DNA from: Wolbachia sp.
GTDB lineage: Bacteria; Pseudomonadota; Alphaproteobacteria; Rickettsiales; Anaplasmataceae
Direction: 5' to 3'
Assembly: GCA_028803175.1 (NCBI GenBank)
Contig: JARBCG010000004.1
Coordinates: forward strand, 1-13,981
Length of the DNA: 13,981 nt
The notes beneath the pieces were generated by a model. That model did not search any database, was not told the DNA's origin, and saw only the letters and a list, made by a program, of their open reading frames with translations. The position numbers and the translations under genes are program-made. Shown piece by piece: positions 7,850 to 13,427 of the stretch. Numbering within the stretch: the first letter of the stretch is position 1; every line of letters begins with the position of its first letter.

Positions 7850-8497
7850 ATGCGCAATCACTTTAACACAAAATTATTATACATAAGAAGCTTATTTGCA
7901 AAAGAGTACAAAAGAATAGAAGGATATTGCATTTTTGAAAAAAAGCAACTTATTCAAATTAGCCCTGAAGAAGGAAAGTTATTAAGTTTATTCATCAAGC
8001 TCTGTAAAATAAAAAATATCGTAGAGGTCGGCACGTTGTATGGTTACTCATCAATCTGTATGGCTAAAGCCATTCCAGAGAACGGTCATATTTACACAAT
8101 AGAAAACAATCCTGAACATTCGCAAATAGCAAAAAAAAATTTTGATTCTCTTAACCTGAACAACAAAATTACTTTAATAGAGGGCAATGCACTAAAAAAA
8201 CTTAACGTATTATCAACAAAAGCACCATTTGATATGATATTTATCGATGCTGATAAAGGTGGTTATTCTAGGTATCTAGATTGGGCAGAACTACATATAA
8301 AAAAAGATGGATTAATTGTTGCAGATAACACTTTACTGTTTAATACGGTATTTCTGGAGTCATCTCCTAATGGAGTATCAGAACAATCATGGACTGCTAT
8401 GAGAGAGTTTAATAACAGATTGTCAGATGAAAAGAAATATCATTCTATTTTAATACCAACTGATGAAGGAATGACTGTTGCATTAAAGCTTACGTAG
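7850..8497 (+). CDS. Class I SAM-dependent O-methyltransferase (CCoAOMT-like)
   Basis: The 215-residue protein belongs to the cation-dependent O-methyltransferase family (Methyltransf_3). It has the SAM-binding motif EVGTLYGYSS at 59-68 and the acidic strand-2 end YTIENNP at 82-88. The metal-binding segment is FDMIFIDADKGGY at 127-139, with Asp133/Asp135, followed by ADN at 158-160. These supply the divalent metal ligands and the nucleophile environment in the family. It methylates a hydroxyl, often on a catechol-like small molecule, but the substrate in this organism is unknown. Length and architecture are complete. It is preceded by the divergent intergenic region and ends one base before the stop of the convergent GST-like gene, with no terminator between them. 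Confidence 0.9.
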   Translation: MRNHFNTKLLYIRSLFAKEYKRIEGYCIFEKKQLIQISPEEGKLLSLFIKLCKIKNIVEVGTLYGYSSICMAKAIPENGHIYTIENNPEHSQIAKKNFDSLNLNNKITLIEGNALKKLNVLSTKAPFDMIFIDADKGGYSRYLDWAELHIKKDGLIVADNTLLFNTVFLESSPNGVSEQSWTAMREFNNRLSDEKKYHSILIPTDEGMTVALKLT

Positions 8498-8498
8498 G

Positions 8499-9152
8499 TT
8501 AAAAATCAAGTTCTGTATAATGCTTAGGAGGGATTAATCCTGAAACTTTATCGAGTAATACATCACGGAAACTAGGCCTAGATTTAACAATTGAGTACCA
8601 TCCTTTAAGAACTTCACATTTTTCCCATGGAAAACTACTAACATAATCTATAACAGAAATATGTGATGCCAAAGCAATATCAGCTAAAGTAAATTTATCA
8701 GTTGCAATCCAAATATTCGTACCAATTAAGTGCTCAACGTATTCTATATGACAAGATAAGTTATGTTGAGCTGCATGAAGAAATCTAGAATCAGGACTAT
8801 GGTTCAGAATTATTCTTTCATTTATAATATATTTAGTAACCTCGTTGTAAAATTTATTATCAAACCAATTGGTGAGAGCGCGTACTTTAGATTTTATAAT
8901 GGTAGATGAACCAAATAATTTAACATCGCTATTATAAGTTTCTTCCAGATACTCGCAAATAGCATTACTGTCTGTTATGATAAAATTATTATCTATCAAT
9001 ACTGGCACCTGCCCTGCTTGGTTAATTTCCATAAACTTATCTCGCTTTTCCCATGGATTTTCATATATTAAATCACAGTTTAGTTTTTTCTCTTTCAAAA
9101 GGACTCTAACTTTTCTTGAAAATGGACAGAGAGGAAAGTGATATAAAATCAT
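8499..9152 (-). CDS. Glutathione S-transferase family protein
   Basis: The 217-residue protein has an N-terminal thioredoxin-like domain opening MILYHFPLCPFSRKVR. It places Cys9 (then Pro-Phe-Ser) where the catalytic or glutathione-contacting residue sits in several GST classes. It also has the cis-Pro loop QVPVLID at 48-54, the gamma-glutamyl-binding DSNAICEYL at 61-69, and the all-helical C-terminal domain with the N-capping TLADIA at 155-160. Such proteins conjugate or reduce substrates with glutathione or act as glutathione-dependent regulators (SspA is a relative without activity). The substrate cannot be inferred. The Ser-less CPFS site suggests a Cys-type (omega/beta-like) chemistry, which is an inference. 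It converges on the methyltransferase gene. Confidence 0.88.
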   Translation of the reverse strand: MILYHFPLCPFSRKVRVLLKEKKLNCDLIYENPWEKRDKFMEINQAGQVPVLIDNNFIITDSNAICEYLEETYNSDVKLFGSSTIIKSKVRALTNWFDNKFYNEVTKYIINERIILNHSPDSRFLHAAQHNLSCHIEYVEHLIGTNIWIATDKFTLADIALASHISVIDYVSSFPWEKCEVLKGWYSIVKSRPSFRDVLLDKVSGLIPPKHYTELDF

Positions 9153-9184
9153 AATTAATTCCCATATACTACAAACCTTATTGT

Positions 9185-9209
9185 GATCCTATAGCTAAGC
9201 TATAGGATC
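9185..9209. repeat. Near-perfect palindrome (11-bp arms, 3-base loop)
   Basis: GATCCTATAGC, then TAA, then GCTATAGGATC. It sits in the 308-base gap 9153-9460 between the GST-like gene and dnaX, immediately before a degenerate dispersed repeat and the 4.5S RNA. There is no T-run on either side, so intrinsic termination is unlikely. Confidence 0.7.
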
Positions 9210-9223
9210 TAATTGTTATAAAA

Positions 9224-9255
9224 TCCTGGATCTCAGTGCCAACTACTTGGATGAC
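9224..9255 (-). repeat. Degenerate short dispersed repeat, copy 1
   Basis: On the minus strand it reads GTCATCCAAGTAGTTGGCAC then TGAGATCCAGGA. It is recognisably related to 12714-12745 on the plus strand (GTCATTCAAGTA, 8 variable bases, CTGGGATC). Both resemble the 'GTCATCCCAGTG...CTGGGATCC' palindromic units that are scattered between Wolbachia genes, here strongly eroded. Confidence 0.5.
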
Positions 9256-9335
9256 AACCTTATAGGTACTTGAGTGAACCAACGTATGAGTTATAAGGTT
9301 AACATAGGATATACCTTGCTAAATAAAAAAAAAAG

Positions 9336-9341
9336 TATAAT
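9336..9341 (+). promoter_or_regulatory. -10 element of the 4.5S RNA promoter
   Basis: A perfect TATAAT ends 8 bases before the first paired base of the 4.5S RNA (9350). It is preceded by an A10 tract (9325-9334). No good -35 is visible at normal spacing; weak candidates lie around 9312-9321. Confidence 0.55.
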
Positions 9342-9349
9342 ATTTTATA

Positions 9350-9430
9350 AGGTATGCAGGCGAAAACTCTGTAACTTGGTCAGATCAGAAATGAAGCAGC
9401 CACATCAGAATCTTTTTGGGTTGCATACCT
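9350..9430 (+). ncRNA. ffs: Signal recognition particle 4.5S RNA
   Basis: The SRP RNA binds Ffh and FtsY and directs membrane proteins to the translocon co-translationally. The ends AGGTATGCA (9350-9358) and TGCATACCT (9422-9430) are exact complements and form the closing stem. The apical domain 9378-9401 starts GGTCAG and ends GAAGCAGCC, matching the universally conserved Ffh-binding site base for base on both sides of the asymmetric and symmetric loops. At the tip the usual C-G closing pair with GGAA loop is replaced by A-U with a GAAA loop. This compensating change keeps a GNRA tetraloop and argues that the RNA is functional. The length of about 81 nt (start and end approximate) is a little short of E. 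coli 4.5S. It lies 30 bases before dnaX, a common linkage. Confidence 0.95.
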
Positions 9431-9460
9431 ACTTTTATTATCTCATTTTATCTTTAAGCT

Positions 9461-10945
9461 ATGAACATAGCATTGAAATATCGCCCTAGCAGTTTTAAAG
9501 ACTTAGTCGGTCAAGAAATATTAGTACGCATATTAGAAAATGCGTTTACTCTAAACAAAATTCCTCAATCTATACTACTCTCTGGTAGTAGTGGAGTTGG
9601 TAAAACTACAACAGCAAGAATAATAGCCCTATGCCTGAATTGTTCCATAGGACCGACTTTTGCACCTTGTGGATCATGTGAAAACTGTTTAGCAATAAAA
9701 GATTCAAGACACCCGGACGTCGTCGAAATTGATGCAGCAAGTCACACCAGTATTGATGATATTAAAGTAATCCTAAGTGATATTTGCTATTCACCAATAA
9801 GCTCTAAATTCAAGGTCTATATAATAGATGAGGTGCACATGTTGTCTAACAGTGCATTTAACGTGTTGCTAAAAACTCTAGAAGAGCCACCATCAAATGT
9901 GAAATTCGTTTTAGCAACAACAGAAATAAAAAAAATACCAGTAACTATTATTGCACGTTGTCAAAGATTTGATTTACATAATATTCCTGCAACTAAAATA
10001 GCAGAACGTTTAAGCGATGTTGCACAAAAAGAGAATTATTCCATTGAAAAAGGAACGTTAGAATTGATTGCACGCCCTTCCGGAAACTCAATGCGCAATG
10101 CTTTATTTTTAATTAATCAAGCGGTGTTATATAGCAAAGATGGTGTGATATCCACATCAAACGTTATGAATATACTTGGGTTAGTAGATAAGGATATAAT
10201 ATTTGATTTATTACAAGCAATATTAGATGGTAATTTACACGAAGCTTTAGCTGTATTCGACAAAGGAGCAAATACAGCAAATTCACTTAATATTTTTGAA
10301 GATTTACTACAGATAATTCAATTATCGTGTCGTTTTTTAATTACAAAAGAGATTGATAGTGCAGTTACAGAATATGAAGTGAGCAGAATAAAAGAACTAA
10401 GCGTAAAGAAGTCTTTAATATTTTTTTCAAGACTGTGGAAGGTTTTGCTTAAAGGTATTCAAGATATAAAAGCTTCAACATGCAATGATATAGCTGCTGA
10501 AATGATGCTGATCAGTCTTTGTTATCTCTCTGATTTGCCTTCTCCAGAGCATGTGGTAAAAAAAGTTCTTTCGCAGGATAAACAGCAAGAAAATAAGCAT
10601 AATATAGAAAGAAAACAACAAAAAAATTATGATTTCAACAAAATTTTGGAATTATTAAAGCAGGACAATCAAATTTATCTTTACAAACAGCTACATAATA
10701 GTATAGAACTAATAGATTGTAGGCCTGGATATCTAAAGTTAAAAGCATTATCTAAGTTGGATTGTGGCTTTTCTGGTAAATTAGAAGGTTATTTAAACAA
10801 GATAACTATGCAACAATGGACTGTTATAATTAGTCCATATTACACAAACAATGGTCACAATCAATTGAATTGTCTGCCTGAGGTCAAGGATATATTTGAT
10901 ACTTTTAGTGGTGCAAAAATAGTTAATATAGAAAACAAGGAGTGA
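9461..10945 (+). CDS. dnaX: DNA polymerase III tau/gamma subunit
   Basis: DnaX is the clamp-loader ATPase that loads the sliding clamp and, as tau, holds the replisome together. The 494-residue protein has Walker A GSSGVGKT at 42-49. The zinc-binding cysteine set is at 61, 70, 73 and 76 (C...PCGSCENC). Walker B VYIIDEVHML is at 119-128, the lid stretch LLKTLEEPP at 136-144, and the arginine-finger region IIARCQRF at 163-170 (ARC replacing the usual SRC). Domain III continues to about residue 365, then a Gln/Lys-rich linker (about 370-395) and a short C-terminal domain. The protein is shorter than E. coli tau (643), mainly in the linker and tail. The linker contains an A7 run discussed in the findings. 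The gene directly precedes ybaB and lies behind ffs. Confidence 0.97.
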   Translation: MNIALKYRPSSFKDLVGQEILVRILENAFTLNKIPQSILLSGSSGVGKTTTARIIALCLNCSIGPTFAPCGSCENCLAIKDSRHPDVVEIDAASHTSIDDIKVILSDICYSPISSKFKVYIIDEVHMLSNSAFNVLLKTLEEPPSNVKFVLATTEIKKIPVTIIARCQRFDLHNIPATKIAERLSDVAQKENYSIEKGTLELIARPSGNSMRNALFLINQAVLYSKDGVISTSNVMNILGLVDKDIIFDLLQAILDGNLHEALAVFDKGANTANSLNIFEDLLQIIQLSCRFLITKEIDSAVTEYEVSRIKELSVKKSLIFFSRLWKVLLKGIQDIKASTCNDIAAEMMLISLCYLSDLPSPEHVVKKVLSQDKQQENKHNIERKQQKNYDFNKILELLKQDNQIYLYKQLHNSIELIDCRPGYLKLKALSKLDCGFSGKLEGYLNKITMQQWTVIISPYYTNNGHNQLNCLPEVKDIFDTFSGAKIVNIENKE

Positions 10946-10948
10946 GTT

Positions 10949-11281
10949 GTGGATTTTTATCAAGTAGTGAAGCAAGCACAGGAGATGCAAAAAAAGCTTG
11001 AAGAGGCTCAAAAGAAATACATTGGAAAAGAGTTTGAAGGTGTTGCAGGTGGTGGTAAGGTTAAGGTAACAGTAGAAGTTGTGAAAATTGGTAGTTATAA
11101 AGTGAAGAAGGTAAACATAGAATTAGAGCTTATGAGAAATGAAGAAAAGGATGTGATAGAAGATTTAGTAACAGCAGCGTTTAATGATGCTATTAAAAAA
11201 GCAGAAGAGGGTATGGCAAATGCAACTTCTGATCTTGCAGGCACGATGGGTTTGCCTCCTGGTTTTAAACTTCCTTTTTAA
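10949..11281 (+). CDS. YbaB/EbfC family nucleoid-associated protein
   Basis: YbaB/EbfC proteins are small dimeric DNA-binding proteins that coat or bend DNA; the family is commonly encoded directly behind dnaX. This 110-residue product has the typical long N-terminal helix rich in Gln, Glu and Lys (residues 1-28). The conserved GxVxGGGKVKVTV-like strand is at 31-44, followed by ...DVIEDLVTAAFNDA (about 69-82) and the family C-terminus ending PPGFKLPF. The start is a GTG at 10949, four bases after the dnaX stop (10943-10945). It is preceded by AAGGAG at 10938-10943, so the genes form an operon and the GTG start is well supported. The recR gene that often follows ybaB is absent here. Confidence 0.93.
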   Translation: MDFYQVVKQAQEMQKKLEEAQKKYIGKEFEGVAGGGKVKVTVEVVKIGSYKVKKVNIELELMRNEEKDVIEDLVTAAFNDAIKKAEEGMANATSDLAGTMGLPPGFKLPF

Positions 11282-11326
11282 GTTTTTGTAGGGTTTTTGT
11301 TGGATTTTGAATCAAAGAGGTTGAGA

Positions 11327-11785
11327 ATGGATGCTAATAATTTAAAAGATCATGTAGTTAGCATTAATTTTATAAATATAGATAAAGAAATAGGGAAAAG
11401 AATAAAAGAAGCAAGGTTGACATGTGGAATGAGCCAGGATGACTTGGGAAAAAAAGTAGGTGTTACTTTTCAGCAAATACAAAAGTATGAAAAAGGAATA
11501 AATCGTGTTTTAGTAAGTAGGTTGTGTGATATAGCAAAGGCGTTATCAAAAGATATAGTGTACTTCTTTCCTGATATCCCTAATACTGGCAATAATAATC
11601 CTTCTACATATAGTTCAACAGCATTGAGTGAAGATAGTAGCAGTTTTGAATATAATCGTAGTGAAGATGATGCAGAAAGTAAGGAGATATTGGTGTTAGT
11701 AAGAGAATATCAGAAAATTAAGAATAAAAAGTCACGTAGTGCAGTTTATTCATTAATAAAATCTCTATCTTCCTCTCAAGATTAG
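11327..11785 (+). CDS. Cro/CI-type helix-turn-helix transcriptional regulator
   Basis: I take the ATG at 11327 as the start because AAAGAGG (11314-11320) sits six bases upstream. A TTG at 11297 would add ten residues but has weaker support. The 152-residue protein carries one HTH_3 domain (about residues 22-80), with turn residues GMSQDDLGKKVGVT at 34-47 and recognition helix TFQQIQKYEKG at 47-57. A Ser/Asn-rich linker (about 85-118) and a basic C-terminal helix follow. Such proteins bind operators as dimers. Its position directly before wsp recalls the tr1-type regulators that stand before omp-1/p44 genes in Ehrlichia and Anaplasma, and the EcxR-like regulators described in Wolbachia. Which of these it corresponds to needs an alignment. 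It may be the regulator of wsp, which is inference. Confidence 0.9.
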   Translation: MDANNLKDHVVSINFINIDKEIGKRIKEARLTCGMSQDDLGKKVGVTFQQIQKYEKGINRVLVSRLCDIAKALSKDIVYFFPDIPNTGNNNPSTYSSTALSEDSSSFEYNRSEDDAESKEILVLVREYQKIKNKKSRSAVYSLIKSLSSSQD

Positions 11786-11830
11786 CCTAAATCTCAAACA
11801 TTTTCTGTGATTAAATTATGATATTAGTAC

Positions 11831-11863
11831 TTGACTTACTTAGAGTTTCCCCTAAACTACTAA
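11831..11863 (+). promoter_or_regulatory. Candidate wsp promoter with overlapping dyad
   Basis: TTGACT (11831-11836) and TAAACT (11853-11858) are 16 bases apart and 5' of the wsp start. A dyad TTAGAGTTT / AAACT-A-CTAA (11840-11848 and 11854-11863), broken only by one extra A, covers the spacer and -10 element. A repressor binding there would block polymerase. The -10 hexamer is imperfect, and the dyad could also act as an RNA hairpin if transcription starts upstream. Confidence 0.4.
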
Positions 11864-11900
11864 GGTGGAATTTTAGTTTTTTTTTAAACGAGGGCAAATT

Positions 11901-12599
11901 ATGAATTATAAAAAATTTTTCTCAGCGGCCGCTTTAGTGACGTTGCTGAGTTTATCGAACTCTGCTTTTTCTGACGCCTCTGCTCCTATTGGTCCAGAAG
12001 ATGAAGATTCTAGTATATATGTTCGTGTACAATACAGTGGAGAATTTTTACCTTTTAAGACAAGCATTGCTGAAATGAAGAACACAAAAGGAACTGGTGA
12101 ATCAGTTCAAGAGTTTGATCCTTTCAAAGCTTCTTTCGTAGGAGGTGGTATTGCAGTTGGTTACAAAATGGACGACATCAGGGTTGATGGTGAAGTACTT
12201 TACTCACAGTTAAATAAGAATGCTGTTGAAGGTGCAACACTTGCACCAGATGCTGCAGATAAGTTGCAAGTAATCGCAGGGTTGATTAATGTATACTACG
12301 ATGCATCGTTTGGCGATGATATGTCTGTTACTCCATACTTTGGTGTTGGTGTTGGTCCAGCGCATGTTACTAATCCTTTAAGAGCACCTGTCGATAACCA
12401 AAAAAGTGGTTTTGGTCTTGCTTATCAAGCAAAAGTTGGTGTTAGCTACGATATAACTACAGAAATTAAGGGATATGTTGGTGCTCGTTACCTTGGTTCT
12501 TATGGTGCTAAGTTTGACAAAACAACCAAAGATGACGGTAGTCATAAAGTTACTTATAGCATTATTGGCGCGGAAGCTGGAGTAACGTTTAGCTTCTAG
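11901..12599 (+). CDS. wsp: Wolbachia surface protein (major outer membrane protein)
   Basis: Wsp is the abundant outer-membrane beta-barrel of Wolbachia, in the Anaplasmataceae Omp-1/P44/Msp2 superfamily. The 232-residue protein has a signal peptide (cleavage after SNSAFS, residue 24), the conserved barrel segments VQYSGEFLPFKT (43-54), GYKMDDIRVD (87-96), GLINVYYDASF (127-137), YFGVGVG (146-152) and GVSYDITTEIK (180-190), and the C-terminal Phe of BAM substrates. The loops corresponding to the four hypervariable regions fall at about 52-78, 104-122, 157-169 and 205-216. GAGGG at 11890-11894 is a good ribosome binding site. The frame is intact, so the protein should be made. Sequence details (SDASAPIGPEDEDSSIYVRV at the mature N-terminus) differ from common A/B-type Wsp. 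Confidence 0.97.
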   Translation: MNYKKFFSAAALVTLLSLSNSAFSDASAPIGPEDEDSSIYVRVQYSGEFLPFKTSIAEMKNTKGTGESVQEFDPFKASFVGGGIAVGYKMDDIRVDGEVLYSQLNKNAVEGATLAPDAADKLQVIAGLINVYYDASFGDDMSVTPYFGVGVGPAHVTNPLRAPVDNQKSGFGLAYQAKVGVSYDITTEIKGYVGARYLGSYGAKFDKTTKDDGSHKVTYSIIGAEAGVTFSF

Positions 12600-12613
12600 T
12601 CTCCTTGATGATT

Positions 12614-12640
12614 AAAGGCTAATCTTCGGTTAGCCTTTTT
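12614..12640 (+). terminator. Rho-independent terminator of wsp
   Basis: AAAGGCTAA (12614-12622) pairs perfectly with TTAGCCTTT (12630-12638) around a TCTTCGG loop and runs into a T5 tract (12636-12640), 15 bases after the wsp stop. It is the clearest intrinsic terminator in the window and is consistent with very high wsp transcription being cut off before trxA. Confidence 0.92.
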
Positions 12641-12713
12641 CCTTATGTAGAGTGGCAAGATAAGTTTTTTCATGTTGTATTTCAAAGGTAGTTTATCTAC
12701 TGTCTTCTTTCCT

Positions 12714-12745
12714 GTCATTCAAGTACCTTACGCTGGGATCTTTGG
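12714..12745 (+). repeat. Degenerate short dispersed repeat, copy 2
   Basis: GTCATTCAAGTA, eight variable bases, CTGGGATC. This is the same eroded unit as 9224-9255 but in the opposite orientation, lying in the 185-base gap between the wsp terminator and trxA. Nothing else stands out in that gap. Confidence 0.5.
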
Positions 12746-12852
12746 TTCGATTGTGTCAGCAAACTATATTCGTTTCAACTATGTATAAAAAATTTAGTTG
12801 ATTAGCTGTTGGTTAGTGAGTTATATTGGATAAACAGCTGTTAGGTATTTTT

Positions 12853-13185
12853 ATGAGTAGTGGTAATATTACATTGGTGACCGATCAAAATTTTGAGTTT
12901 GAAGTTATAGGTCATAAAGGATTTGTTCTAGTAGATTTTTGGGCAGAGTGGTGTGGACCATGTAAGCAGTTGATGCCATATATTGAAAAATTTGCTCAGG
13001 ACAAAAAAGATAAGATTAAAGTCTGTAAATTTGATATAGATGAAAAAGAAGCAACGGCGATTCCAAGTAAGTATGGAATCCGGTCTGTACCTACATTAAT
13101 TATCTTTCAAGATGGTAAGGAGATTACCCGAAAAGTTGGATCAATTAGTGATTTGCCTGGTTGGGTTGGTAGTGAAATAAATTAA
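12853..13185 (+). CDS. trxA: Thioredoxin
   Basis: Thioredoxin is the small cytosolic dithiol protein that reduces ribonucleotide reductase, peroxiredoxins and other partners. The active site WCGPC is at residues 33-37, the cis-proline loop SVPTL at 78-82, and the buried Asp and FWAEW strand at 28-33. The ATG at 12853 gives 110 residues, the usual length, with TTAGG (12841-12845) upstream. A TTG at 12826 would add nine residues ahead of the normal N-terminus and is less likely. The N-terminal strand ITLVTDQNF is typical. The gene is separated from wsp by a terminator, so it should have its own promoter, which I could not place with confidence. Confidence 0.95.
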   Translation: MSSGNITLVTDQNFEFEVIGHKGFVLVDFWAEWCGPCKQLMPYIEKFAQDKKDKIKVCKFDIDEKEATAIPSKYGIRSVPTLIIFQDGKEITRKVGSISDLPGWVGSEIN

Positions 13186-13193
13186 GGTTTATA

Positions 13194-13222
13194 TAGACAG
13201 ATTTACTTTTGTATATTATAAA
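13194..13222 (+). promoter_or_regulatory. Candidate promoter of the tRNA gene
   Basis: TAGACA (13194-13199) and TATAAA (13217-13222) are 17 bases apart. The expected start is about 13229, five bases before the mature tRNA end. It begins nine bases after the trxA stop. Confidence 0.5.
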
Positions 13223-13233
13223 TATCGAAAGGG

Positions 13234-13307
13234 GGGATTGTAGCTCAGTTGGTTAGAGCAGTTCGCTCATAACGAATTGGTCGTAGGTTCAAGTCCTACC
13301 AGTCCCA
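13234..13307 (+). tRNA. tRNA with CAU anticodon (probably tRNA-Ile2, else elongator tRNA-Met)
   Basis: Full cloverleaf. The acceptor stem is GGGATTG with CAGTCCC (one T-G pair). The D stem is GCTC/GAGC around AGTTGGTTA. The anticodon stem GTTCG/CGAAT has loop CTCATAA. The variable loop is TGGTC, and the T arm is GTAGG-TTCAAGT-CCTAC. The discriminator base is A (13307), followed by CCG, so the CCA tail is not fully encoded. It is not initiator tRNA: the acceptor is a standard G-C pair at 1-72, and the three G-C pairs expected in the initiator anticodon stem are absent. The TTGGTCG...TTCAAGTCC half resembles bacterial tRNA-Ile2, whose C34 is modified to lysidine by TilS. Automatic annotation would usually call it Met. 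Confidence 0.93.
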
Positions 13308-13427
13308 CCGTTCCTTTTTCAGTTTATTGGCCTTACTTTGAGAACGCCAACTATTGATTAACTAAAAAAGCAGATAGAGGAGACTCTGGACTTTTTACCA
13401 TTTAGACAACATGAAACAAGGGTAGAT

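Noticed and set aside
9185..9209. Palindrome considered as a transcription terminator
   Set aside because: No T-run follows on either strand, and neither neighbouring gene ends here.
9274..9489. 71-codon open frame on the plus strand before dnaX
   Set aside because: It runs through the promoter and all of the 4.5S RNA and into the dnaX start; the RNA explains the conservation, and the peptide has no recognisable character.
10793..11011. Minus-strand open frame across the dnaX-ybaB junction
   Set aside because: Antisense to two clear genes in an operon, with no motif.
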